NCBI RefSeq assembly: GCF_000585335.1
Contig: NZ_KK073872.1
Span: 2,595,283 to 2,659,282 of the forward strand
Direction: 5' to 3'
Source: Cloacibacillus evryensis DSM 19522
GTDB lineage: Bacteria; Synergistota; Synergistia; Synergistales; Synergistaceae
Length of the DNA stretch: 64,000 bases
Made by a program: the position numbers and the translations under genes. The notes beneath the pieces were generated by a model, which was not told the origin of the DNA, did no database searches, and worked only from the letters and a program-made list of their open reading frames with translations. Below, in pieces: positions 1 through 9,443 of the stretch (positions are counted from its first letter, which is position 1; every line of letters begins with the position of its first letter).

Positions 1-513
1 GAAGTCGGCTTTCTTAAGGTCCTTGTAGGTAAGTCCGGCCAGCTTGAAGATAGCCTGAACGTCGCCCTCAACGCCTGATCCGGGAGCGCCAACGCCTACG
101 CGCTTGCCCTTAAGGTCAGCGATGTTCTTGATTCCAGCACCTTTCGCGACGACGACCTGGACGTGCTCGGGATAGAGCGAAGCTACCGTACGGATGTTCT
201 TAAGGGGCTTGCCCTGGAACATGAGTTCGCCATTGTAGGCCCAGTAGGTGATGTCGTTCTGTACGAACGCGATCTCGATACCCTTTGTCGCGATAAGGTT
301 CGCATTCGCTACGGAGGCGTTGCCGGTCTCAGCCGTGCACTGGATCTTTCCGCCCTTCGTTACCGCGGCCGCGAGAGCTCCGCCCACCGCGTAATAGGTG
401 CCGGACGTGCCGCCTGTCGCTACCGACATGTACGTCGGAGCCGCGGTGGCTACTGTTGTGAGGGAAAGTGCTGCAAGAAGTGCTACAACTGTTACGATGA
501 TGCCTTTCTTCAT
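1..513 (-). CDS. TAXI family TRAP transporter solute-binding protein (3' end outside window)
   Basis: The reading frame starts with ATG at 513 behind a GGAGG-type ribosome site and runs without a stop off the left edge, giving 171 N-terminal residues of a family that is usually about 320 long. A signal peptide covers residues 1-24, followed by the TAXI hallmark GGTSGTYY (34-41). These periplasmic proteins capture organic acids or amino acids and hand them to a fused TRAP permease. The gene lies 135 bp downstream of the permease at 649-2619 on the same strand, so the two probably form one operon and one Na+-driven uptake system. The substrate cannot be told from sequence. Confidence 0.93.
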   Translation of the reverse strand, partial: MKKGIIVTVVALLAALSLTTVATAAPTYMSVATGGTSGTYYAVGGALAAAVTKGGKIQCTAETGNASVANANLIATKGIEIAFVQNDITYWAYNGELMFQGKPLKNIRTVASLYPEHVQVVVAKGAGIKNIADLKGKRVGVGAPGSGVEGDVQAIFKLAGLTYKDLKKADF

Positions 514-648
514 TTTGTTTCCTCCCCGAATTTTGTTTTTGAAACATGGGCTCTTTAACCTCAAGCCCGCTCTACGCCTCTTATAATACTCTTTTTTGCC
601 CAAATACTCAATGCACAATTTCGCTCAAAGCGGCTTATCACTGATATA

Positions 649-2619
649 TTACGCAGCGGCATTCGCCGCCAGCTTCTTCGCTTTGGCCACCTGCACCGCA
701 TAGATGACGACGAGCACGGCAAGTCCGGCGAGGTCGGAGGCAGTCCCCGGTATGAGCAGCCCCAGGGCTCCGGCGAAGGCAAGTATCCTCATATACCACG
801 CCATTGGCGCTTTAAAGAATCCTATCGTGAACATCGCGAGCAGGAATACGCCGATCAGCGCCGTGCAGATCGCCTGGACCATCTCCAAAGGCACGACGTC
901 GATAAATAGCAGCATCGGGCTATAGACGTAAATATATGGGACGAGGAATCCCGCCAGCGCGAGTTTAAAAGCCGTCATCCCCGTCTTCATCGGATCTGAC
1001 CCCGCGATGCCGGAACCCGCGTAAGCCGCGAGCGCGACTGGCGGCGTCAGGTCAGCCGCGATGCCGAAGTAGAAGACAAACATATAGGCCGCCTTAGCGG
1101 GAACGCCGAGCTGGAAGAGCGCCGGAGCCGCCATCGTACTGGTGACGATGAAGTTTGCCGTCGTCGGCAATCCCGTTCCGAGAAGGATGCTCGCGCACAT
1201 CGTAAAGACGAGGGTCAGTATCTTGCTGCCGCCCGCGGCTGACACTATCGCGCCGGCGATGCGCAGGGCAAGTCCCGTAAGCGTTCCCATACCGACGACC
1301 ATACCGACCGTGGCGCAGGCGCAGGCCACGCCGATCGCTCCGCGCGCGCCGCTCTGGAAGGCTTCAAAAATCCGTGCCGGGGTCAGGCGCGTCTCCTTAT
1401 TGAGCCAGGAGAGCACGAAGCTGACGAGGATGCCGTTGAAAGCCGCCATAAGCGGCGTGTAGCCGGCGAGCAGGAAGTAGATGATCGCGATAAGCGGGAT
1501 GAGCAGGAAGCCCTTCGACCTGAGCAGCGGCCAGATAGGCGGCAGCTGCGCCCAGGGGATTCCCTTGAGTCCGAGACGGCAGGCCTCAAAGTGTACCTGC
1601 ACCATGACGGCGAAGTAGTAAAGAAGGGCGGGGACGACGGCGGCGATCGCCACCTCGATGTACGGCACGCCGAGGAACTGCGCCATGATGAAGGCTCCCG
1701 CTCCCATGACCGGCGGCATTATCTGCCCGCCAGTGGAGGCGACGGCCTCGACCGCGCCCGCGAAATGAGGTTCATAGCCGACGCTCTTCATGAGCGGGAT
1801 CGTGAACATACCCGTCGTGCAGACGTTGGCGACCGAGGAACCGGATACCGTGCCCATCAGGCCGGAACTCACGATGGCTACCTTCGCGGGACCGCCTGTC
1901 GACCACCCTGCGAGGGCCATCGAGAGGTCGATGATGAAGCGTCCGAGCCCCGTCTTCTCAAGCACCGAGCCAAAGAGGATGAACATGAAGACGAAGGTCG
2001 ACGACACCTCGAGAGGCGTTCCGAAGATACCTTCCGTCCCGAGATACATATGGTTTACGATACGCGCGACGGAGAATCCCCTGTGCGCGAGCATCTGCGG
2101 CATATACCTTCCAAAGTAGCAGTAAAGCAAAGCCACGACCGCCAGACATGGCAGGACGGGGTTAGATATTCGCCGCGTGGCCTCAAGCAGCGTAGCGATC
2201 AGGACGAACCCCATTACAAGATCGACGGTCGTCGGCAGTCCGGCCCTGGTCACAAGGTCGTTAAAGAAGACAACCAGATACATCGCGCTGGCGACGCCAA
2301 GTCCAGCAAGAATAAAATCATAGAAGGGGATGCCGCTCGTCTTCGACTGTTTCGACGAGGCCGGATAAAGAAGAAATACCAGCGCCAGCGTGAAAGCCAG
2401 ATGGACCGCGCCCTGTTTCTGTGCCAGCAGCAGCCCGAACCCCGAAGTGTAGAAGTGGAAGCAGGACATTGCCACGGCGAGCAGAGCCACCATCTTGCCC
2501 TGCCAGCCGGTAAGCGCCCTGAAACGCGCCTCCGTGTCGTACTTGCGCATCAGATCGTCAAGGTCGATCTGCGCGTTTTCCTCCACCTGATCAATTACCT
2601 TTGCTTCTGTTTCGCTCAC
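649..2619 (-). CDS. TRAP transporter fused permease (4TM+12TM), copy 1
   Basis: A 656-residue integral membrane protein starting with GTG at 2619 behind a strong GGAGGA site. A DctQ-like four-helix part lies at roughly residues 40-180 and is fused to a DctM-like domain (about 190-620) with glycine-rich segments such as VMGAGAF and GLPTTANF. This one-chain architecture is typical of permeases that work with TAXI binding proteins, and the binding protein follows immediately downstream. The protein is nearly identical along its whole length to the permease at 5544-7514, which points to recent duplication. It should drive secondary import of a small carboxylate or amino-acid-type solute across the inner membrane. 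Confidence 0.95.
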   Translation of the reverse strand: MSETEAKVIDQVEENAQIDLDDLMRKYDTEARFRALTGWQGKMVALLAVAMSCFHFYTSGFGLLLAQKQGAVHLAFTLALVFLLYPASSKQSKTSGIPFYDFILAGLGVASAMYLVVFFNDLVTRAGLPTTVDLVMGFVLIATLLEATRRISNPVLPCLAVVALLYCYFGRYMPQMLAHRGFSVARIVNHMYLGTEGIFGTPLEVSSTFVFMFILFGSVLEKTGLGRFIIDLSMALAGWSTGGPAKVAIVSSGLMGTVSGSSVANVCTTGMFTIPLMKSVGYEPHFAGAVEAVASTGGQIMPPVMGAGAFIMAQFLGVPYIEVAIAAVVPALLYYFAVMVQVHFEACRLGLKGIPWAQLPPIWPLLRSKGFLLIPLIAIIYFLLAGYTPLMAAFNGILVSFVLSWLNKETRLTPARIFEAFQSGARGAIGVACACATVGMVVGMGTLTGLALRIAGAIVSAAGGSKILTLVFTMCASILLGTGLPTTANFIVTSTMAAPALFQLGVPAKAAYMFVFYFGIAADLTPPVALAAYAGSGIAGSDPMKTGMTAFKLALAGFLVPYIYVYSPMLLFIDVVPLEMVQAICTALIGVFLLAMFTIGFFKAPMAWYMRILAFAGALGLLIPGTASDLAGLAVLVVIYAVQVAKAKKLAANAAA

Positions 2620-2951
2620 AAAAAATTCCTCCTCCGTGGAGAGTTTGAGACATAAAAAATAATTTCACGGGAACGGGGGGTTTTCACACACCCCACAATA
2701 AAATAAATTCCTGATTGCTCAAGATTCCATACTTTTTTATGCAAAACGCTGTCGTTCCGGTAAATTATCAAAAGTCTCGTTAATTATTATATACTTCTAT
2801 CAAGCAAGTATCAACTGTCAGCTCCTTAAAATACAGCCATGCGGACGTGTTTACAGTTATGCATATAAATGGAACAAGGTTTTCGTATCACAATTACAAG
2901 CGCTCTAAAGAATATGATACACCGCCGGCAAACCGCCGCGGCATTATCAGT

Positions 2952-3230
2952 ATGGAGATAAAAGAATTCGGCAGAAGGTTAAGAAAATACAGGGGAAAAA
3001 TCCCCCAAGAAAAACTTAGCGAGCTGTTGGGATGCGGCCAGACCTATATCAGCAGTTTGGAAAAGAGGATATCTGTTCTCGATATGGAACTTGATTCGCT
3101 GTCATCATTTTTCCGCGATCGTGTAAAGTATGAAATCGAGGACGCGAAAGATTCGACTCTGAAACGCGTGCAGGAAGATATCGAGGAACTGTGTCTTTTT
3201 CTAAAAAAATATCGGAGAGACGCTACGTAA
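2952..3230 (+). CDS. small XRE-family helix-turn-helix regulator
   Basis: A 92-residue protein if started at the ATG at 2952; the frame is open from 2847 and no start has a convincing ribosome site. The N-terminal half has an XRE-type helix-turn-helix (PQEKLSELLGCGQTYISSLE). The rest is charged and probably helical, with no sensor domain. It lies between two paralogous TRAP permeases on the opposite strand, divergent from copy 1, so it may regulate one or both. Its last 191 bp are repeated exactly beyond the transposon at 5285-5475. The intact copy is this one. Confidence 0.7.
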   Translation: MEIKEFGRRLRKYRGKIPQEKLSELLGCGQTYISSLEKRISVLDMELDSLSSFFRDRVKYEIEDAKDSTLKRVQEDIEELCLFLKKYRRDAT

Positions 3231-3327
3231 AATATATCTGCGTAAAAAGCGGGCTTCTTTTCAGAAAGCCCGCTTTTTTATGCCGGTATTAAGGGGCGTT
3301 ATGCCGCCGCGTTTGCCGACAGTTTTT
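3040..3327. repeat. left copy of 288-bp direct repeat flanking the IS1634-type element
   Basis: This segment reappears at 5285-5572 at a constant offset of 2245 bp. It holds the 3' part of the XRE gene, its terminator hairpin and the last 29 bp of the downstream permease reading frame. The two copies end exactly at the termini of the insertion sequence, as expected of a target-site duplication. Confidence 0.9.
3244..3280. terminator. bidirectional intrinsic terminator (left repeat copy)
   Basis: An AAGCGGGCTT...AAGCCCGCTT hairpin has A-runs on one side and T-runs on the other. It can end transcription of the XRE gene on the plus strand and, in the copy at 5489-5525, of permease copy 2 on the minus strand. 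Confidence 0.8.
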
Positions 3328-5284
3328 CCTGACTTTGTCAAAAAAATGGGTAAAAAAGAGAGCCCGCCCCGCTAATACCAAGAGTTAAGCTCTCTTTATC
3401 AAGTGTAAATCAGCGTGGTGTACAGATTACCGAATAATTTTATGATGAAGCGCTTTTTCCAGTTCTACCCTCATACTGTATGTATGAAGCGGTTCCATAC
3501 CAAGCATGCCCGATATCTGCTCATATAACTCGCCTGTCTCGTTCTTTATGTATATCGTCTTCGACTGTACCGTTATCGCCGTAACGTTAGCCTCGCGTAT
3601 AGCCTCATGGATCATCTGCGTCCCAGCTTGGATACCGGCACGTTTCAGTTTCAGTTCAAGCAGCCTCTGAAGCACAAATGCCAGATAACAGGAAACAAAA
3701 TGGCCTTGTATTCTCCGAGGGGTCCAGACGAAACAGGGACGAACCTCTAAATCGGTCTTCATCACGCGGAAGCTCTCTTCTATCTTCCAAAGCCTGTGAT
3801 GAATAGCCGTAACAGCTTCTGCAGAAAGATTTATGTCACTGCTTATAATCCCATAATAACCGTCAAATATACTCTGAGACGCTATCTTTTCTTCATCAAG
3901 CCGGAGAGTTCCTCCTCCAATATCCGCCACTACAAAGCTCTTGCCTCCCTTTTTAAGCTCAGCTTTAAACTGAGCAGGATTACCTACAAGCTTCACCGCC
4001 TTCTTCACAAGCCTCTCCCTGTCACGGCGGTCCTTTTCCGCTCTCCTGGCGGAGTAACTTATCACAAGGCTGTCACTTAAAACCACTTTTTTCTTATCTT
4101 CCGTTATCACCTGAATATGAGGCATCGCCTTATAGCGATATGAAAGTTCGCCGTCTTCACCGGCAACGCTGCAGTAACCCTCATCTGACAAAATGGCTTC
4201 CTTCACATCTGACGGCGCGGAACGGACCTTAAACGCAAGGATATACTCAAAACCCAACTTCTTTATCATCGACAAATTACTCTTGGAATTTAACCCGCGG
4301 TCCGCTACCACAATGACCTTCTTTATCTTATATGAACTCTTCAACTTCTTAAGAGCTGATGCAAGCGTCTTAAACTCGGACGTATTGCCAGGGTACAAAT
4401 CATAGCCGAGCGGAATGCCGTCTCCGTCAATCAAAAGGCCCATCACCACCTGGACCTCGTTTACACGGTGATCCTTTGAAAAACCAAAACCCTTAAAACC
4501 ATCTGCGGCGACACTCTCGAAATAATATGTGGTCACATCATAAAAAGCGACCGAAACCTCCTCGTCACGACCATGAAAAAGACGTTTGAAAAGATGAGAC
4601 TCCAACCTCTCCTTATAATCCGCCAAAAGATCCAAAGACTTATACATATCACACTCGCGGACATCTGAAAAACCATACAGATAATCACCCCGTCTGCGAA
4701 AAGTCGCCGCTTTGGAACATGGCTCCATATTCCTCAGAGCCGCCAACAAAAAAGCCGTACGCGGCAAATGAACGGGCGAACCGGCGGAATCGGAAATACG
4801 ACGCAAAACATCATCCAGGCGCAGCTCATCCCAAAGCGCACGATAACAGAAAATGCCATAATTCAGAACTGGCATCCCAGCAAAAGAAACCTTAGCTGGC
4901 TCCTTCTTGACGAACTCCGCCAAAAGTTCATCAACACCGCGTACGGGGACGGCGTTGGTATCCTTCAGTTCCGCCTCAAGCTTGAGCAGCGCGTCGGGAT
5001 CTGCCTTGAGTAAATCATCCAAACGTCCAAACGACCTTACAATACGGTTTCTTGACTGTTTAGAGACAGGATCCCTGTAACTCTCCATGAAATACACATA
5101 ATCGCCGCAGCGCGCATGTTTAATATAAAGCCTCATGAGGACACCCCCCTGTGAGGTATTATATCACAACAAAACAAAATACGCCACTAATACACCACAT
5201 AATTTGCGCAGAAAATATCGGCATGGATCCGGTAGTTCCATGCCTTTTTGATGACTTTTTTGCGGCTTTTTTGACAAAGTCGGG
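3328..5284 (-). mobile_element. IS1634/IS1549-type insertion sequence (1957 bp)
   Basis: The element is bounded by near-perfect terminal inverted repeats built on GACTTTGTCAAAAAA (left after 3328; right, inverted, ending at 5284) and contains a single transposase gene on the minus strand. Directly outside both ends lies a 288-bp direct repeat. Very long, variable target duplications are known for this IS4-related family. Because of the long duplication, neither neighbouring gene was destroyed by the insertion. The transposase frame is complete, so the element may still be active. Confidence 0.9.
3427..5136 (-). CDS. IS1634 family DDE transposase
   Basis: A 569-residue transposase of the IS4-related IS1634 group. 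Candidate catalytic residues are D200 (FYDVTTYY), D279 (VVADRG) and E453/E454 in the W-KIEESFR motif that carries the family's YREK-like glutamate. The length is normal for the family and there is no internal stop or frameshift. It is the only gene in the element and its codon use is less GC-rich than that of the neighbours, as expected of a mobile gene. It would cut and rejoin the ends at 3328 and 5284. Confidence 0.93.
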   Translation of the reverse strand: MRLYIKHARCGDYVYFMESYRDPVSKQSRNRIVRSFGRLDDLLKADPDALLKLEAELKDTNAVPVRGVDELLAEFVKKEPAKVSFAGMPVLNYGIFCYRALWDELRLDDVLRRISDSAGSPVHLPRTAFLLAALRNMEPCSKAATFRRRGDYLYGFSDVRECDMYKSLDLLADYKERLESHLFKRLFHGRDEEVSVAFYDVTTYYFESVAADGFKGFGFSKDHRVNEVQVVMGLLIDGDGIPLGYDLYPGNTSEFKTLASALKKLKSSYKIKKVIVVADRGLNSKSNLSMIKKLGFEYILAFKVRSAPSDVKEAILSDEGYCSVAGEDGELSYRYKAMPHIQVITEDKKKVVLSDSLVISYSARRAEKDRRDRERLVKKAVKLVGNPAQFKAELKKGGKSFVVADIGGGTLRLDEEKIASQSIFDGYYGIISSDINLSAEAVTAIHHRLWKIEESFRVMKTDLEVRPCFVWTPRRIQGHFVSCYLAFVLQRLLELKLKRAGIQAGTQMIHEAIREANVTAITVQSKTIYIKNETGELYEQISGMLGMEPLHTYSMRVELEKALHHKIIR

Positions 5285-5475
5285 AGACCTATATCAGCAG
5301 TTTGGAAAAGAGGATATCTGTTCTCGATATGGAACTTGATTCGCTGTCATCATTTTTCCGCGATCGTGTAAAGTATGAAATCGAGGACGCGAAAGATTCG
5401 ACTCTGAAACGCGTGCAGGAAGATATCGAGGAACTGTGTCTTTTTCTAAAAAAATATCGGAGAGACGCTACGTAA
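5285..5475 (+). pseudogene. 3' fragment of the XRE regulator created by the transposon duplication
   Basis: This is the last 191 bp of the XRE gene, identical to 3040-3230. It lacks the 5' half with the helix-turn-helix start and has no start signal of its own. It is a by-product of the long target duplication rather than an independent gene decay. Confidence 0.88.
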
Positions 5476-5572
5476 AATATATCTGCGTAAAAAGCGGGCT
5501 TCTTTTCAGAAAGCCCGCTTTTTTATGCCGGTATTAAGGGGCGTTATGCCGCCGCGTTTGCCGACAGTTTTT
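5285..5572. repeat. right copy of 288-bp direct repeat (long target duplication)
   Basis: Same sequence as 3040-3327. The boundary is sharp: the base before each copy and the base after each copy differ, and each inner boundary coincides with an IS terminus. Confidence 0.9.
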
Positions 5573-7514
5573 TCTCTTTAGCCTTCTGGACAAAGTAGAT
5601 CAGCGCGAGAATCGCCAGCCCGCAAAGGTCGGAGATCGTGCCGGGGATCATGAGTCCGAGGGCTCCGGCGAAGGCAAGTATCCTCATATACCAGGCCAGC
5701 TGCGCCTTGAAGTACCCCACCGTAAACATCGCGAGCAGGAATACGCCGATCAGCGCCGTGCAGATCGCCTGGACCATCTCCAAGGGCACCGCGTCGATGA
5801 AGAGCAGCATCGGATTGTAGACGTAAATGTATGGCACGAGGAAGCCGGCAAGAGCCAGCTTGAAGGCCGTACAGCCCGTCTTCATCGGGTCCGCGCCCGC
5901 GATGCCGGCGCCGGCGTAGGCCGCGAGCGCGACGGGCGGCGTCAGGTCGGCCGCGATGCCGAAGTAGAAGACGAACATGTAGGCCGCCATCGGCGGAACG
6001 CCGAGCTGGAAGAGCGCCGGAGCCGCCATCGTGCTGGTGACGATGAAGTTTGCCGTCGTCGGAAGCCCGGTTCCCAGTACGATGCTTGCGCACATCGTGA
6101 AGATGAGCGTCAGTATCTTGCTGCCGCCGGCCGCCGCGACGATCGCTCCGGCGATGCGCAGGGCGAGGCCCGTAAGCGTACCCATACCGACGACCATGCC
6201 GACCGTGGCGCAGGCGCAGGCCACGCCGATCGCTCCGCGTGCGCCCGCTTCAAATGCCTGGAATATCCTGTCGGGCGTCAGTCGCGTATCTTTGTTGAGC
6301 CAGGAGAGCACGAAGCTGACGAGGATGCCGTTGAAGGCCGCCTTGAGCGGCGTGTAGCCGGCGAGCAGGAAGTAGATGATCGCGATAAGCGGGATGAGCA
6401 GGAATCCCTTCGACTTCATCAGCGGGAGGAGCGGGGGCAGCTGTGACCAGGGAATGCCCTTGAGTCCGAGACGGCTGGCCTCAAAGTGCACCTGCACCAT
6501 GACCGCGAAGTAGTAAAGAAGGGCGGGGACGACGGCGGCGATCGCCACCTCGATGTACGGCACGCCGAGGAACTGCGCCATGATGAAGGCGCCCGCTCCC
6601 ATGACCGGCGGCATTATCTGCCCGCCAGTGGAGGCGACGGCCTCGACCGCGCCCGCGAAGTAGGGCTGATAACCTACGCTCTTCATGAGCGGGATCGTGA
6701 ACATACCCGTCGTGCAGACGTTGGCGACCGATGAGCCGGATACCGTTCCCATCAGGCCGGAGCTGACTACCGCGACTTTCGCGGGGCCGCCTGTCGACCA
6801 GCCGGCAAGAGCCATCGAGAGGTCGATGATGAACCGTCCGAGCCCAGTCTTCTCAAGCACCGCTCCGAAGAGGATGAACATGTAGACGAAGGTCGAGGAT
6901 ACTTCGAGAGGCGTGCCGAAGATGCCTTCCGTTCCGAGGTACATGTGGTTTATGATGCGCGGAATGGAAAAGCCCCTGTGCGCAAGCATCTCCGGAAGGT
7001 ATCTTCCGAAGTAGCAGTAGAGCAGCGCGGCTACGGCGAGGCAGGGCAGGACGGGGTTAGATATTCGCCGCGTCGCCTCAAGCAGCGTAGCGATGAGGAT
7101 GAACCCCATGACGAGGTCCGCCGTCGTCGGCAGCCCGGCTCTGGTCACCAGGTCGTTGAAGAAAAAGACCAGATACAGCGCGCTGGCGACACCGAGCCCC
7201 GCGAGGATGAAATCGTAGAAGGGGATGCCGCTGGTCTTAGATTGTTTCGACGTGGCCGGGTAAAGAAGAAAGACCAGCGCCAGCGTGAAGGCCAGATGGA
7301 CCGCGCCCTGCATCTGGGCGAGCAGCAGCCCAAATCCCGAAGTATAGAAGTGGAAACAGGACATGGCGACGGCAAGCAGCGCCACCATCTTGCCCTGCCA
7401 GCCGGCAAGTATTCTAAAACGCGATTCCGTATCATATTTGCGCATAAGATCGTCAAGATCGATCCTCGCGCTCTCTTCCATTGCTGCCGCGGTTTTTACC
7501 TCTGTTTCGTTCAC
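5544..7514 (-). CDS. TRAP transporter fused permease (4TM+12TM), copy 2
   Basis: A 656-residue fused DctQ-DctM permease starting with GTG at 7514 behind AAAGGAGGAG. It is the same length as copy 1, aligns without gaps, and differs only by scattered, mostly conservative changes, with clusters near the N-terminus (residues 5-35) and C-terminus. Unlike copy 1 it has no binding-protein gene behind it: transcription runs into a terminator, then the XRE fragment and the insertion sequence. It may share the binding protein encoded at 1-513 or use one elsewhere. Confidence 0.95.
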   Translation of the reverse strand: MNETEVKTAAAMEESARIDLDDLMRKYDTESRFRILAGWQGKMVALLAVAMSCFHFYTSGFGLLLAQMQGAVHLAFTLALVFLLYPATSKQSKTSGIPFYDFILAGLGVASALYLVFFFNDLVTRAGLPTTADLVMGFILIATLLEATRRISNPVLPCLAVAALLYCYFGRYLPEMLAHRGFSIPRIINHMYLGTEGIFGTPLEVSSTFVYMFILFGAVLEKTGLGRFIIDLSMALAGWSTGGPAKVAVVSSGLMGTVSGSSVANVCTTGMFTIPLMKSVGYQPYFAGAVEAVASTGGQIMPPVMGAGAFIMAQFLGVPYIEVAIAAVVPALLYYFAVMVQVHFEASRLGLKGIPWSQLPPLLPLMKSKGFLLIPLIAIIYFLLAGYTPLKAAFNGILVSFVLSWLNKDTRLTPDRIFQAFEAGARGAIGVACACATVGMVVGMGTLTGLALRIAGAIVAAAGGSKILTLIFTMCASIVLGTGLPTTANFIVTSTMAAPALFQLGVPPMAAYMFVFYFGIAADLTPPVALAAYAGAGIAGADPMKTGCTAFKLALAGFLVPYIYVYNPMLLFIDAVPLEMVQAICTALIGVFLLAMFTVGYFKAQLAWYMRILAFAGALGLMIPGTISDLCGLAILALIYFVQKAKEKKLSANAAA

Positions 7515-7824
7515 AGTAACTCCTCCTTTATAGTGGAGACTTTAAAGGTACAGTATTTAGATACATTCGCGCGGGCCGGGGGCCGTGGATTATATACCTC
7601 TGCCTGGGGCGGAAAAGCGGACTACTCCGTCTGTTTGTTTTTGCCAGTCTTACGAAAAAGCAAACATAGGAATAAAAATCCGATCCCGCCGGCAGTACCA
7701 CAACAGCAAGCCGCGCTGCAACAGATGCGGGGCGCCGTAAAAATTAAGTTTTGTTCCCGCCGCGTCCTTGGGGACCCGGCAAGCGCGTGGCTATGTCAGT
7801 ACGTCAGCGCGCGGAGATCGCTCA
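7515..7824. other. intergenic region upstream of TRAP permease copy 2
   Basis: This 310-bp stretch holds the ribosome site of permease copy 2 and presumably its promoter. No small gene, strong hairpin or known riboswitch was recognised. Confidence 0.5.
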
Positions 7825-8481
7825 CTACAGGCAAGAGCTCCCCGCTCCGCAGATTTCGACCGATTTGGAGGCCCCTATGCGGTCCGCTCCCGCCATGATG
7901 AGGCGCGCGGCAAAATCCGCGTCGCGGATGCCGCCGGCAGCCTTGACCTTCATGGCCGTTCCCACCGTTTCCCTCATCAACCTGACGTCTTCCTCGGTCG
8001 CCCCCGCCGTTGAGAAGCCGGTGGAGGTTTTTACGAAGTGCGCGCCAGCCGCCATCGCGGCATGACAGGCGCGTATTTTCTCCTCTTTCGTGAGGAGGCA
8101 TGTCTCGATTATCACCTTTACGATACATCCGGGGGCGGCGTCGACGACGGCCCTTATATCTTTGGCGGCCTCTTCGTCGGTGCCGTCCTTTATGAACCCT
8201 ATATTGATCACCATATCGATCTCCGACGCGCCGTCTTCCGCGGCTTTTTTCGCCTCAAATGCCTTGGCGGCGCTGGACGCCGCTCCCAGCGGGAAACCGA
8301 CGACGGCGCAGACTGCCACGCTTGAACCCTTAAGGAGTTCCGCCGCAAGAGCCGCGCGCGAAGAATTTACGCACACGGAGGCGAAACCGCATCTGAGAGC
8401 TTCCTCGCAGAGCTTTTTTATATCTTCGGCTGCGGCCTCTGGTTTAAGATTCGTATGGTCGATATAGGGTGCCAGATTCAT
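7825..8481 (-). CDS. deoC: deoxyribose-phosphate aldolase
   Basis: A 218-residue class I aldolase that splits 2-deoxyribose 5-phosphate into glyceraldehyde 3-phosphate and acetaldehyde. The Schiff-base lysine is K151 in VKTSTGFS; the catalytic partners are D89 (EIDMVINIG) and K180 (VKAAGGIR), which match the family. It starts with ATG at 8481, 3 bp after the stop of the LysR gene, so the two are co-transcribed. The length is normal for bacterial short-form DeoC. Location is cytosolic. Confidence 0.95.
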   Translation of the reverse strand: MNLAPYIDHTNLKPEAAAEDIKKLCEEALRCGFASVCVNSSRAALAAELLKGSSVAVCAVVGFPLGAASSAAKAFEAKKAAEDGASEIDMVINIGFIKDGTDEEAAKDIRAVVDAAPGCIVKVIIETCLLTKEEKIRACHAAMAAGAHFVKTSTGFSTAGATEEDVRLMRETVGTAMKVKAAGGIRDADFAARLIMAGADRIGASKSVEICGAGSSCL

Positions 8482-8484
8482 ATA

Positions 8485-9393
8485 TTATTTCTCCTTTTCC
8501 TTGCCGGTCAGTTCGGCGATCCGCTGTTTCAGGACCTCGTCAAATATCGCGAGACCGGGTATCGAGCTCGATTTCGGATATCTGTGAGTCAGCTTATAAT
8601 ATACGATATCAGGCGGAGAATCGTAAATTTTCTGGAATACCGCCTTCGGGGATTCCTTCCTGAACTGCTCCGCGGCAGATTCAGGGATCATGCACCACTG
8701 TCCTGGATGTTTCATCAGGGACGTTACGAGGTTGACCGAATCAAGTTTTACCTTGAAGGATTTCAGCGGGTCCCAGATATGGTCATGCCATAACCGGTAT
8801 CCGCCGCTCCATTCAATGTAGAACTCCCCGTCCTGCTTCAGTTCCGCGGGTTTTATGAATTCTCCGGGGATCTCGCCGGGATAGGGAATGCGCGCCGTGA
8901 CAAAACCCTCTCTGTAAAAAGGTTCTATCTGGACATAGCGCGTATTTTCCTCGTGTAAGGTGATCGCGACGTCTAGAGCGCGGCTTTCCACCGCCTGGTA
9001 CATCTGATCGGAGGGGTCGGTCATGATGCGCAGGTATACGGGCGGCTCGTGCTCCAGCAGTATGTTGTATATCTCAGGAAGCAGGCGGCAGTTGACACTC
9101 TCTGAGCCTCCTATGGTGAGAGAATAGGCCGAACCGGGACTGCGTGCGTTTCCGATCTCTCTGCTGACTTCCTGCCATTTGAGCGCGAGCGGAAGAAAGC
9201 CCTCGCCGGACGGCGTCAGCCGGATCGATTTCATGCCCTTCTGGCGGTCGACTAGGATCATGCCCATTTCACTCTCGAGTTCGCTGAGGTTATAACTTAT
9301 CGTCGACTGTGTGACATTGAGAAGCTCAGCCGCTTTCCCGAGGGTACGCGACATGGCGACGGCAAGAAAGGTCTCTATTCCCTTTTCGTGCAT
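8485..9393 (-). CDS. LysR family transcriptional regulator
   Basis: A 302-residue regulator with an N-terminal winged helix-turn-helix (about residues 3-60, AELLNVTQSTISYNLSELE) and a C-terminal periplasmic-binding-like effector domain. The ATG at 9393 lies 8 nt from AAGGAGG, which makes it a better start than the ATG at 9402 that abuts the ribosome site. It sits between the decarboxylase membrane genes upstream and deoC downstream, all on the same strand. That order suggests it controls this group, but its effector is unknown. Confidence 0.9.
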   Translation of the reverse strand: MHEKGIETFLAVAMSRTLGKAAELLNVTQSTISYNLSELESEMGMILVDRQKGMKSIRLTPSGEGFLPLALKWQEVSREIGNARSPGSAYSLTIGGSESVNCRLLPEIYNILLEHEPPVYLRIMTDPSDQMYQAVESRALDVAITLHEENTRYVQIEPFYREGFVTARIPYPGEIPGEFIKPAELKQDGEFYIEWSGGYRLWHDHIWDPLKSFKVKLDSVNLVTSLMKHPGQWCMIPESAAEQFRKESPKAVFQKIYDSPPDIVYYKLTHRYPKSSSIPGLAIFDEVLKQRIAELTGKEKEK

Positions 9394-9443
9394 TCTCATC
9401 ACCTCCTTAAAGTATTTTATTCTATTTCTATCTTTTTATCAGC

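Noticed and set aside
1591-2655. Long plus-strand open frame opposite TRAP permease copy 1
   Set aside because: It is very rich in His, Arg and Asp and lies fully antisense to a clear permease gene; a similar frame appears opposite copy 2. Both are GC-driven shadows.
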